Assembly (NCBI GenBank): GCA_900129675.1
Contig: FSRD01000001.1
Location: forward strand, 4,825,501 to 4,889,500
From: Bradyrhizobium erythrophlei
Lineage (GTDB): Bacteria > Pseudomonadota > Alphaproteobacteria > Rhizobiales > Xanthobacteraceae
Length of the DNA stretch: 64,000 nucleotides
Direction of reading: 5' to 3'
Shown: positions 52,204 to 60,199 of the stretch, in pieces
Layout: each line of letters starts with the position of its first letter
How positions within the stretch are numbered: position 1 is the stretch's first letter
The notes under the pieces: generated by a model
The model's database searches: none
Seen by the model: the letters and a program-made list of their open reading frames with translations, nothing else
Told to the model about the DNA's origin: nothing
Made by a program: the position numbers and the translations under genes

Positions 52204-54606
52204 ATGTATCAAGTGCTGAATTGCCTGGTCACCGAGCATGACTGGCGGCTGGTTGTCCTTGGCGGCACCATTTGCTGGTTGGCCAGTGCGGTTGCGATCA
52301 GCCTGTTTCATCGCGCCAGGGCTTCACAAGGCCGCACGCGCGCGATCTGGATCGGGCTGGACGCGGCGGTCGGCGGCTGCGGAATTTGGGCCACCCACTT
52401 CGTCGCGATGCTGGCTTACGATCCCGGCATCGGTGCCGGATACAACATTCCGGTCACTCTGGTGTCGCTGGTCTTTGCTGTGGCGATCTCCGTCGTCGGC
52501 CTTAGCATTGCATTGCTTAATGACCGCCGGTCGACGGTTGCGGCTGGCGGCGCGGTGGTCGGCGTTGGCGTCGCGGCGATGCACTACACCGGCATGATGG
52601 CGCTGGAGCTTCCGGCGCGCATCGTCTGGTCGCCCGGTATCGTGCTGGCTTCGGTCGTGTTCGGAAGCCTGTTCGGGGCGCTGGCGCTGGTCGTTGCCAC
52701 GCGCGGGGATGATCGCGGTCATACCGTCGCCGCCACGGCCCTGCTGACGGTCGCGATCGTTTCGCATCACTTCACGGCGATGGGAGCCGCTACGCTCGTT
52801 CCGGATCCCACCCTGGTTGGCGACGAACTGACGATTTCTCCGGCCGCGCTTTCCTTTTTGACCGCGGTCGCAGCCTTCGCCATCCTCGGCATATCGTTCG
52901 TGGCGGCCATGCTCGATCGCCGTTCAAGCGGCGAACTGCATCGGCAGAAGGTCCTGCTCGACACCGCCATCGGAAACATGTCGCAGGGACTTTGCATGTT
53001 CAATGCGGAAGGTCGCATCCTGCTGTTCAACGAGCGCTACAAGGAGATGATGGATCGGACCGGAATGCCGTTGCAGGGCCGCCTGCTGATCGACGTTCTC
53101 CAGGACCAGAAATCGCTCGGAAAATGGGACGGCGATCCCGACGAGTTCTTCGCCATGGTGGTGGCAGCGGCGAACGCCGGCGAAAGCCTGACCAGGATCG
53201 TTGCCCGCAACGGACGTTCGATCCGCGTGGTCGACCAGCCTATGAAGGGCGGCGGTTGGGTCGCGACATTCGAGGACATCACCGAATGGCAGCAGGCTCA
53301 GGAGCAGATTTCGCATATGGCGCGCCACGACGCGCTGACCAATCTGCCGAACCGGACGCTGTTCCGGGAGCAGCTTGAGAAGGCCCTGCGCCTTGCCAAG
53401 CGCAGCGATCAGCTCGCGGTATTTTGTCTCGATCTCGATCATTTCAAGGAAATCAACGACTCGCTCGGCCATCCGATCGGTGACGCCTTGCTGAAGCAAG
53501 TTGCCCACCGGCTCCGCGAATGCATTACCGAGCACGACACGGTAGCAAGGCTTGGCGGCGACGAATTCGCGGTGGTCCAGTTCTGCAGCGACTGCGATCC
53601 CTCGGCGGTGCCCTTGCTTGCCAGCCACATCGTCGAGAAGATCGCGGCACCCTACGACATCGGCGGCCACCAGCTCGTCGTCGGCGTCAGCATCGGCATC
53701 TCGCTGGCGCCCGAGGACGGCAAGAATCCCGATGAACTGCTCAAGAAGGCCGATCTCGCGCTGTATCGCGCCAAAGCGGACGGCCGCGGCACCTATCGCT
53801 TCTTCGAGACCGGAATGGACGCCCGTGCCCAGGCGCGCCGCATGCTGGAACTCGATCTGCGGGCAGCGCTGCAGCGCGACGAGTTCGAGGTTTATTATCA
53901 GCCGATCCGCGACGTTGCCGGGGACAGGGTGGTCGGCTTCGAAGCCCTGGTGCGCTGGAACCATTCGCTGCGCGGCATGATCGCTCCGCTGAACTTCATT
54001 CCGCTGGCGGAAGAAACCGGCCTGATCGTTCCGCTCGGAGAGTGGGTCTTGCGCCGGGCCTGCGCCGATGCCACCTGCTGGTCGCAGCAGGTCGACGTCG
54101 CCGTCAATCTTTCGCCGGTTCAGTTCAAGAATCCCAGCCTGGTGTCGTCGGTGAAGGCGGCATTGCAGGCCTCCGGCCTTCCGGCGCATCGGCTCGAGCT
54201 GGAGATCACCGAATCGGTGTTGCTGCAGAACAGCGAGGCGACGCTTGCGGTCCTGCACGAACTCCGCGCCTTTGGCGTCAGGATCTCGCTCGATGATTTC
54301 GGGACGGGTTATTCGTCGCTGAGCTACCTGCGCAGTTTCCCGTTCGACAAGATCAAGATCGATCGTTCGTTCGTGACGGAATTGGCCTCGCGCGACGATT
54401 CCATGGCCATTGTCCGCGCCGTGACCGGATTGGGCAAGAGCCTCGGTATCGTCACCACGGCGGAGGGCGTCGAGACGGAGGCGCAGTTCGATCTGCTGCG
54501 CCGTGAGGGCTGTACGCAGGTGCAGGGCTATTTGTTCAGCCCGCCGCGTCCCGCCGCCGATGTGGAAAAGATGCTGTCCAAGGTGCGTCCGCGCGTCGTC
54601 GCCTAG
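52204..54606 (+). CDS. MHYT-PAS-GGDEF-EAL cyclic-di-GMP signalling protein
   Basis: Encodes 800 residues. Residues 1-245 hold a seven-helix MHYT sensor with its repeated motif (WATHFVAML, AAMHYTGMM, SHHFTAMGA), proposed to sense O2, CO or NO through copper. A PAS-like domain follows (about 260-365, GNMSQGLCMFNAEGRILLFN), then a GGDEF domain with an intact active site (VARLGGDEFAVV) and an EAL domain with EALVRWNH, the metal residues NLSPVQFKN and LEITES, and LDDFGTGYSSLSYL. Both synthesis and breakdown of cyclic di-GMP are possible. It follows the broken efflux gene after 169 bases and stands alone. Confidence 0.92.
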   Translation: MYQVLNCLVTEHDWRLVVLGGTICWLASAVAISLFHRARASQGRTRAIWIGLDAAVGGCGIWATHFVAMLAYDPGIGAGYNIPVTLVSLVFAVAISVVGLSIALLNDRRSTVAAGGAVVGVGVAAMHYTGMMALELPARIVWSPGIVLASVVFGSLFGALALVVATRGDDRGHTVAATALLTVAIVSHHFTAMGAATLVPDPTLVGDELTISPAALSFLTAVAAFAILGISFVAAMLDRRSSGELHRQKVLLDTAIGNMSQGLCMFNAEGRILLFNERYKEMMDRTGMPLQGRLLIDVLQDQKSLGKWDGDPDEFFAMVVAAANAGESLTRIVARNGRSIRVVDQPMKGGGWVATFEDITEWQQAQEQISHMARHDALTNLPNRTLFREQLEKALRLAKRSDQLAVFCLDLDHFKEINDSLGHPIGDALLKQVAHRLRECITEHDTVARLGGDEFAVVQFCSDCDPSAVPLLASHIVEKIAAPYDIGGHQLVVGVSIGISLAPEDGKNPDELLKKADLALYRAKADGRGTYRFFETGMDARAQARRMLELDLRAALQRDEFEVYYQPIRDVAGDRVVGFEALVRWNHSLRGMIAPLNFIPLAEETGLIVPLGEWVLRRACADATCWSQQVDVAVNLSPVQFKNPSLVSSVKAALQASGLPAHRLELEITESVLLQNSEATLAVLHELRAFGVRISLDDFGTGYSSLSYLRSFPFDKIKIDRSFVTELASRDDSMAIVRAVTGLGKSLGIVTTAEGVETEAQFDLLRREGCTQVQGYLFSPPRPAADVEKMLSKVRPRVVA

Positions 54607-54631
54607 GGCGCTTTCGTCCGAACCCGAAAGG

Positions 54632-55066
54632 CTACGTCTTGCGGAGCGCGAAATGCGCGCCGCAGAATGCCATCACGGCGCCGAGGCACAGCGCCGCAAG
54701 GCCCGCGAGCACGCCGGAGATGGTCGGGATCGGGCTCGGCGCCGAGGCGGCCTGTCCGGCGCCGGCCAGGATCAGCACGCCGACCGCGATCAGGAATTGC
54801 CGCATCCGCTTCGGAATTTGCCCCGAAACCGCGCTGTGCATCAAATTGGCGGTGAGGTAGCCCCCGGAAAACCCGACCGTCGCAATCAGCCACCATGCAA
54901 TGGCAGCGCCGGCCGGCATGAATTCGTGGGCATCGGATCGCCACAGGCCGCCGAGGTCGAGGCCATAGCGCGCGCCCAGCATGTGCACCGCGAGCGCCAG
55001 CAGCACCCCGGAAATCATCGCGCCGGCCAGAATCAGGCGGCGCGGAAAATAGGTCGTCTCGGCCAT
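54632..55066 (-). CDS. Small four-helix membrane protein, hypothetical
   Basis: Encodes 144 residues from the ATG at 55066, with four hydrophobic segments: LILAGAMISGVLLALAVHML, AAIAWWLIATVGFSGGYLTA, FLIAVGVLILAGAGQAASA and a final GLAALCLGAVMAFCGAHFAL. No family is recognised. It ends 25 bases from the convergent cyclic-di-GMP gene and is divergent from the next membrane protein gene, with 70 bases between them. Confidence 0.6.
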   Translation of the reverse strand: MAETTYFPRRLILAGAMISGVLLALAVHMLGARYGLDLGGLWRSDAHEFMPAGAAIAWWLIATVGFSGGYLTANLMHSAVSGQIPKRMRQFLIAVGVLILAGAGQAASAPSPIPTISGVLAGLAALCLGAVMAFCGAHFALRKT

Positions 55067-55136
55067 GGCCCGCTTGTAAGGTAAAGTCGGCGCGTCGCGC
55101 AAGCAGGCCGCGCGAAACCGATAGCGGGATTTCCGA

Positions 55137-55745
55137 TTGCCAACATCATTACCGAACGCGGTCGGGATATCGGGCGAGGGCGCGTCCGAAACCCGCTACG
55201 CCTACAAGGCGTCGCTGATCGGATCGGCGCATCAATTCGAATTGACCGATGCCGGATTGTCGTGGCGGATCGCCGGCAGATCCGGGGGCTGGGCCTATTC
55301 GGACATCGCGGCGATACGGCTCTCCTACCGGCCGGTGTCGATGCAGTCGCGCCGCTTCCGCGCCGATATCGACAAGGAAGGCGGCGGTCGCATCGCCATC
55401 CTCTCGACCACCTGGCAAACCGCGGCCCTGATGGCGCCGCAGGACCATGGCTACCGGGCCTTCATGGTGGAATTGCACCGGCGCTTGAAGGATGCGGGCA
55501 GCAAGGCTGCGCTGATCGGCGGCATTGGTCCGAAAACCTATGCCGCAGCGCTCGTGTTGTTGACGATGATCGCGATCGCGATGGCGGGACTGCTGCTGCG
55601 CGCGCTGTTCATCGGCGAATTCGTGGGCGCGCTGTTCCTGGTTGGCTTCGCCGCCCTGTTCGCCTGGCAGGTCGGGGGCTTCGTCAAACGCAACCGGCCG
55701 CGCAGCTACAGCTTCGACGATCTGCCGGACGAGTTGCTGCCTTAG
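55137..55745 (+). CDS. Hypothetical membrane protein with a PH-like N-terminal domain
   Basis: Encodes 202 residues from a TTG at 55137. The first 120 residues are soluble and beta-rich (FELTDAGLSWRIAGRSGGWA, YSDIAAIRLSYRPVSMQSRR), in the style of bacterial PH-like domains. Two membrane helices follow (AAALVLLTMIAIAMAGLLLR; EFVGALFLVGFAALFAWQVG), and the tail FDDLPDELLP is conserved-looking. Similar proteins occur in Bradyrhizobium without known function. The start is uncertain since no ribosome site is clear. Confidence 0.6.
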   Translation: MPTSLPNAVGISGEGASETRYAYKASLIGSAHQFELTDAGLSWRIAGRSGGWAYSDIAAIRLSYRPVSMQSRRFRADIDKEGGGRIAILSTTWQTAALMAPQDHGYRAFMVELHRRLKDAGSKAALIGGIGPKTYAAALVLLTMIAIAMAGLLLRALFIGEFVGALFLVGFAALFAWQVGGFVKRNRPRSYSFDDLPDELLP

Positions 55746-55839
55746 CCATCGCAATCAAGCGCAATGAAATGTGACTTCGTAAAGCCGCTTGCGCGCGGCA
55801 TCGTGCTGGCGTGTTTTCAAGAGCAGACATGAGCATGCC

Positions 55840-56433
55840 GTGGTGGACCGAAGCGCGCGTTTGCCGACCGAGGCCGAAATCGCCGAGATCAATGCACGGC
55901 ACCTGATCGAGACGCCATTGCAACCTGCCGATCTGCTGTTCGTGTTCGGCACCCGCGAAGACGTTGGCGAGCGTGTCGATGAAGCCTGCCGGCTTTGGAG
56001 CAAGGGTTACTTTCGCTGGTCCATCGTGAGCGGCGGGATCACGCCGGGATCGAACCGTTCGGAATGCGAAATCATCACGGAAGTGATGACGGCGCGCGGC
56101 ATTCCGGCCGACCGTATTCTGCAGGAGCATCGCGCGATGAACACCGGCGAGAACGTGATCTTCTCGCTGCCGCTCATCGACGCCGCGCTCGGATTGAAAA
56201 ATATCCGCAGCGTGATCTGTCTCGGCAATACCTGGACCGCACGCCGCTATCCGATGACGCTGCAGCGGCACTGGCCGGAAGTGGAGAAGATGCTGGTCAT
56301 GGTCGATAGTTTCAAGACGCCGCGGGCGCAATGGCACACCGATCCCGAATTCCGGCGCCGTATTCTCTTCGAATGGGATAAGATCGAGCCCTACAAGGCT
56401 AAGGGATTTATCGCGGAGTGGCCGGTCAATTGA
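55840..56433 (+). CDS. YdcF/ElyC (DUF218) family protein
   Basis: Encodes about 197 residues from a GTG at 55840; the frame is open back to a TTG at 55789 and no start has a strong ribosome site. The DUF218 fold shows ADLLFVFGTRE near the start, WSIVSGGITPGSNRSECEII and RILQEHRAMNTGENVIFSLP, followed by VICLGNTWTARRYPMTLQRH. The family includes SanA, ElyC and YdcF, and some members act in envelope maintenance. This one lacks a membrane anchor, as in YdcF. It ends 25 bases from the convergent MocR gene. Confidence 0.78.
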   Translation: MVDRSARLPTEAEIAEINARHLIETPLQPADLLFVFGTREDVGERVDEACRLWSKGYFRWSIVSGGITPGSNRSECEIITEVMTARGIPADRILQEHRAMNTGENVIFSLPLIDAALGLKNIRSVICLGNTWTARRYPMTLQRHWPEVEKMLVMVDSFKTPRAQWHTDPEFRRRILFEWDKIEPYKAKGFIAEWPVN

Positions 56434-56458
56434 GCGGCGAGGGTGACCTGGAGCCGGT

Positions 56459-57802
56459 CTATTCGGTGGATTCAAAGTCCTCTTCGTTGGCGCGCAGCAT
56501 TCCCGCCAGCGTTCGCAGTCCCGCATCGAGCTGATCGACGGGCGGTGCGGCCAGCGCCAGCCGTATCGCATTAGGCGCGTGCCCGGGGCTCACCGCAAAG
56601 GTCGACGAGGGCGTCAGCGCGATGTCGCGGCGGGCCGCGGCGGCGACGAATGTCTGCGACCGCCAGTGCGGCGGCAGTGTCAGCCACAGATGGTAGGATT
56701 TCGGATTGGTCTGGATTTCGAAACCGGCAAGCCGCTCCGCTGCCAGCTGTTGACGGCGCTGCGCATCGGCGCGCTTGAGCCTGACGAGTTCGGACGCGGT
56801 GCCGTCGGCCATCATCCGTTGAGCGGCCGCGAAGGCATATCCCGACGCGGTCCATCCGCCCGATCGTACCGACGCCATGACGCTCTCGCGCAGACGTGGC
56901 GGCGGGACGACGAAGCCGAGCGCCAGACCAGGAGCTACCTTCTTGGAGAGGCTGTCGATCACGACACAGGAATCCGGCGCCAACGCCGCCAGTGGCGCCA
57001 CGTCATCGAGGAAGCCATAAACCGAATCCTCGATCACGGTGAGGCCGAGTTTTTCGACGACGCGCAACAAATCGGCGCGCCGTGAGCCCGGCATCGTCAT
57101 GCCCAGCGGATTCTGAATCGTCGGCTGGATGTACAGCGCGGCGAGATGCGCTTCGCGGCGGGCTTTCTGTACCGCGTCCGGCCGCACGCCGTGTTCGTCC
57201 ATCGCCAGCGGCACCAGCGTCACCCCGAGCCGGGCGGCGATGCCTTTGATGAAGGGATAGGTCAGCGCCTCGACGCCGCAGCGGCCGCCGGGCGGCACGA
57301 TCGCGGAAAGGGCGGCGCCAATGCTTTGCCGGCCGTTGGCGGTGAACACGATCTGCTCAGCGGGAGCCGACCAGCCGTTTTGAGACAGGAAATCCGCCGA
57401 GATGCGTCTGGCGGTTTGCGTCCCTGCACTGGTGCATTGCCTCAACGCGGCCTCCAATGCTTCCGGCCGATCCAGGCCCTCGAGGCTTTTTGCGATCAGG
57501 GCGGATTGCGTCGGCAGCAGCGGATAATTGATCTCCAGATCGATACGCGCGCCGCGCGCCTCGGGTGGTGCTGACACCCCGCGGCGGACTTGTCCGGAAA
57601 TGAACGTGCCCCGTCCGACTTCGCCGACCACGAGGCCGCGGCGCAACAGCTCGGTATAGACCCGGCTCGCGGTCGAAACCGCAATCTTGCGCTCATAGGC
57701 AAAGCTGCGCTGCGGCGGCAGGCGGTCGCCGGGCTTGAGCCCGCCATTGGCGATCTCGGCGGCGACCGCATCGGCAAGCCTGAGATACTCGAATTTCGAC
57801 AT
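56459..57802 (-). CDS. MocR-type GntR/aminotransferase fusion regulator
   Basis: Encodes 447 residues. Residues 1-70 form a GntR winged helix (FEYLRLADAVAAEIANGGLK, PGDRLPPQRSFAYERKIAVS, TASRVYTELLRRGLVVGEVG); residues about 90-440 form a class I aminotransferase-like domain with YIQPTIQNPLGMTMPGSRRA and the PLP lysine region VIDSLSKKVAPGLALGFVVP. MocR proteins such as PdxR, GabR and TauR use PLP as a sensor and bind direct repeats. Two such repeats lie just upstream of this start (57805-57838), suggesting autoregulation. The divergent neighbour is a DUF1127 gene. The ligand is not determined. Confidence 0.85.
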   Translation of the reverse strand: MSKFEYLRLADAVAAEIANGGLKPGDRLPPQRSFAYERKIAVSTASRVYTELLRRGLVVGEVGRGTFISGQVRRGVSAPPEARGARIDLEINYPLLPTQSALIAKSLEGLDRPEALEAALRQCTSAGTQTARRISADFLSQNGWSAPAEQIVFTANGRQSIGAALSAIVPPGGRCGVEALTYPFIKGIAARLGVTLVPLAMDEHGVRPDAVQKARREAHLAALYIQPTIQNPLGMTMPGSRRADLLRVVEKLGLTVIEDSVYGFLDDVAPLAALAPDSCVVIDSLSKKVAPGLALGFVVPPPRLRESVMASVRSGGWTASGYAFAAAQRMMADGTASELVRLKRADAQRRQQLAAERLAGFEIQTNPKSYHLWLTLPPHWRSQTFVAAAARRDIALTPSSTFAVSPGHAPNAIRLALAAPPVDQLDAGLRTLAGMLRANEEDFESTE

Positions 57803-57804
57803 TA

Positions 57805-57838
57805 TTGCACCGAGAGCAATGTTTTACTTGCACCGAGA
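57805..57838. promoter_or_regulatory. Direct repeats at the MocR gene promoter (operator candidate)
   Basis: TTGCACCGAGA occurs at 57805-57815 and again at 57828-57838, a 23-base period of about two helix turns. They begin 3 bases upstream of the MocR start codon. Spaced direct repeats are the known binding pattern of MocR-family proteins. Confidence 0.6.
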
Positions 57839-57985
57839 AGTGTACCGGATCATCTAGGTCATATCAACCCAGCGATTGCACTGAGGAGCAAGCAATCCAA
57901 CGTCAGAAATGGTGCAGCCGCTGTCGGTCAGCGTTTGCGCCAGCGGCATCGCCCTGCCGCGCGAAAGCCAACCGGAGAAGAAAAA

Positions 57986-58222
57986 ATGACCACGATGTCC
58001 TCGACTGCCGCGCAACGCACGTCCGCCAACCCGTCCGGCGGATTTGTCCGTTGGATTGAAGGTTGGGTGAATAACCTCGCCGCGCATTGGGTTCGCCGGG
58101 AAGCCATCAAAGCGCTGCGGCAACTGGACGATCGTGCGCTCCGCGATATCGGGATCAGCCGCTGTCACATCGAGCGGGCGGTCTGGGGCTTTGTCGATCG
58201 GAAACTCGGCCGGCTTCGCTGA
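57986..58222 (+). CDS. DUF1127 small protein
   Basis: Encodes 78 residues from the ATG at 57986, with GGAGAAG upstream. The C-terminal 40 residues (EAIKALRQLDDRALRDIGIS, RCHIERAVWG) are a DUF1127 domain, an arginine-rich motif. In Agrobacterium and Rhodobacter, short DUF1127 proteins affect RNA turnover, phosphate uptake and stress. This one is longer than the shortest class (about 47 residues) because of a Ser/Thr-rich N-terminus. It precedes mddA by 50 bases and may share its message. Confidence 0.85.
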   Translation: MTTMSSTAAQRTSANPSGGFVRWIEGWVNNLAAHWVRREAIKALRQLDDRALRDIGISRCHIERAVWGFVDRKLGRLR

Positions 58223-58272
58223 ACGCCGCCGCCCCAAGGGCGCGATGAGTTCGAACTCGACAGGAAAACAAC

Positions 58273-59052
58273 ATGACCATCGCGGTTGACCATCGGTCGC
58301 ACCGCATCGGCCGGCCGACCGCGGGAAGTCTCGCGAGGCTTCTCGGCATCGGCTATGGCGTTGCGGTCTACGCGATCTTTCTCGCGACACTGCTTTACGC
58401 GGTCGGTTTCGTCAGCGGCGTCGCCGTTCCCAAGCACATCGATACCGGCGCGATCTGGCCGTCGTCGGTTGCGCTTTGCATCGACCTGCAGTTGCTCGGC
58501 CTCTTCGTGGCTCAACACAGCGTCATGGCGCGGCGTGGCTTCAAGCGTGTGTTGACCGGGCACGTCCCGCCTTTGGTGGAGCGAAGCACATATGTGCTGT
58601 GCACCAGCCTGGTGCTCGTCCTCTTGTTCGCGGCATGGCAGCCGTTGCCTGCCGTGGTGTGGCGGGCGGCTGATCCGCGCGCGGTGGCAGCGATCCATTC
58701 GCTGTCGCTGTTCGGCTGGCTGCTCGTGTTCGGCACCTTCCTGACCGGGCATTTCGAAGGGTTTCGACGCAAGCGGGTGGTGCTGAGCTTCGCCGGCCGC
58801 ACCGCGTCTGCTACCCCGTTGCGGAGGCCCGGGCTCTATCGCGTGGTCCGGCATCCGCTCTATCTTGGCTTTCTGCTTGCGTTCTGGTCGGCGCCGGTCA
58901 TGACGGCAGGCCACTTCCTGTTTTCCGGCGCGATGACGACCTACCTGTTCATCGGCATCTGGCTCGAGGAGCGCGATCTTCTTGCCTTCTTCGGCGATCA
59001 GTACCGGCGATATCGCCAGCGGGTCGCGATGCTGTTGCCCGGGATTTTCTGA
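58273..59052 (+). CDS. mddA: Methanethiol S-methyltransferase (MddA), NnrU/ICMT-like membrane protein
   Basis: Encodes 259 residues with about five membrane helices. The motif LFVAQHSVMARRGFKR, the PLVERSTYVLCTSLVLVLLF stretch, VRHPLYLGFLLAFW and IGIWLEERDLLAFFGDQYRR are those of MddA, which methylates methanethiol to dimethyl sulfide with S-adenosylmethionine in the membrane. NnrU and isoprenylcysteine methyltransferases share the fold, so an NnrU-like function is the main alternative. The 50-base gap after the DUF1127 gene suggests co-transcription. Confidence 0.75.
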   Translation: MTIAVDHRSHRIGRPTAGSLARLLGIGYGVAVYAIFLATLLYAVGFVSGVAVPKHIDTGAIWPSSVALCIDLQLLGLFVAQHSVMARRGFKRVLTGHVPPLVERSTYVLCTSLVLVLLFAAWQPLPAVVWRAADPRAVAAIHSLSLFGWLLVFGTFLTGHFEGFRRKRVVLSFAGRTASATPLRRPGLYRVVRHPLYLGFLLAFWSAPVMTAGHFLFSGAMTTYLFIGIWLEERDLLAFFGDQYRRYRQRVAMLLPGIF

Positions 59053-59079
59053 TCGCCTCCGCTGTTCTGCGTGGATATA

Positions 59080-59505
59080 TCAGTGCCGCACCACCAGCAC
59101 CGAGCATTTGGCGTAGCGCACCACATGGCCGGCATTGGAGCCGAGGAAATAGGTCCGCATCGCCGGCCGGTGCGACGTCATCACGATCAGATCGGCGTTG
59201 ATCGCGGCCGCCTCTTCGAGGATCTCGTGATAAATGCCGCCCTGGCGGACCGCGGTGGATATGCGCGACGGCTCGATGCCGGATTCCCGCGCCACGATCG
59301 TAAGCGCTTCTTCCGAGATCTCGCGCTGCTGGGTGTCGAAATCGGCCGGCACATATTCCGCCAGCATCACCGGCGTCATCGGCAGCACGTTCAATAGCCG
59401 CACCGAGCCGCTCCAGGTCTTCGACAGCGTGGCAGCGGTAGCGATCGCAGGCTTCGCCAGATCGGTATCGGCGAGATCGATCGGCACGAGAATCGAATTG
59501 AACAT
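59080..59505 (-). CDS. Universal stress protein (UspA family)
   Basis: Encodes 141 residues with a single Usp domain: start SILVPIDLADTDLAKPAIAT, middle ISTAVRQGGIYHEILEEAAA, INADLIVMTSHRPAMRTYFL, and the nucleotide-loop region GSNAGHVVRYAKCSVLVVRH. The G-x2-G-x9-G-S/T ATP motif is partly altered (the first Gly is replaced, giving SHRPAM), so ATP binding is uncertain. It ends 27 bases from the convergent mddA gene. A typical stress-induced cytosolic protein. Confidence 0.88.
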   Translation of the reverse strand: MFNSILVPIDLADTDLAKPAIATAATLSKTWSGSVRLLNVLPMTPVMLAEYVPADFDTQQREISEEALTIVARESGIEPSRISTAVRQGGIYHEILEEAAAINADLIVMTSHRPAMRTYFLGSNAGHVVRYAKCSVLVVRH

Positions 59506-59561
59506 CTGCGCCTCCTGTTCGAGGTCAGTTTAGCACGTCGGCATCGGGATGTCCGCCAGCC

Positions 59562-60104
59562 CTAGTCGCCCGAAATCCGCTTCAACAATTTCGGGCTGGT
59601 GAACAGCACGAGTTTGCCGCGGCGAAACGCTACATCGTTCCAGTCGTCGGTCGCGAAGTCGAATATGGCGAAGCCTGCGGTCGGCAAATTGTGTTCGAGC
59701 GCCTTCCTCGCGGCGGCGTCGCCGCTGCCGGTGAGCGTCAACGCCAGCTCGTGCATGCCGGGATTATGCCCGACCACCAAGAGCCGCCGCGGATCGTTGA
59801 CTGAGGCCATGCGGACGGTTTGCAACAGCTGGGCCGGATCGGCGCCGTAGAGTTCGGGCAGGAATTCGACATGTGGCTGCCGGGCAGGATGCTTCATCGC
59901 TTCCCGGGCGATCTCCCAGGTCTGGAGTGCCCGGACCGCCGGTGAAACCAGCACGAGGTCGGGAAACGGCGGATGCCGGCCGATCCAGTCGCCGATCGCG
60001 GCGGCATCGTGCCGGCCGCGGTCGTCCAGACGGCGGTCCTGGTCCTGCCCGGACGGAGCGCTACTTTCGGTCTTGGCATGACGCAACAGCATCAAACGGC
60101 GCAT
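59562..60104 (-). CDS. SixA-like histidine phosphatase
   Basis: Encodes 180 residues from the ATG at 60104 (a GTG at 60110 is the alternative). The catalytic RHA motif is in MLLRHAKTESSAPSGQDQDR, and the second histidine in LLVVGHNPGMHELALTL. It has the compact size of SixA phosphohistidine phosphatases, which in E. coli dephosphorylate the phosphocarrier NPr or ArcB. A SixA-type role in the nitrogen phosphotransferase system is plausible in this organism. The stop lies 56 bases upstream of the universal stress protein gene start on the same strand. Confidence 0.85.
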   Translation of the reverse strand: MRRLMLLRHAKTESSAPSGQDQDRRLDDRGRHDAAAIGDWIGRHPPFPDLVLVSPAVRALQTWEIAREAMKHPARQPHVEFLPELYGADPAQLLQTVRMASVNDPRRLLVVGHNPGMHELALTLTGSGDAAARKALEHNLPTAGFAIFDFATDDWNDVAFRRGKLVLFTSPKLLKRISGD

Positions 60105-60199
60105 GATCACAGTCTCGATTCGGTCTCGGTCTGAATTAATCTACAAGCTCATGCCCGGGACAAGGTGACAAGCGCCGCAGCGATCCCTAAGAAAACGCC

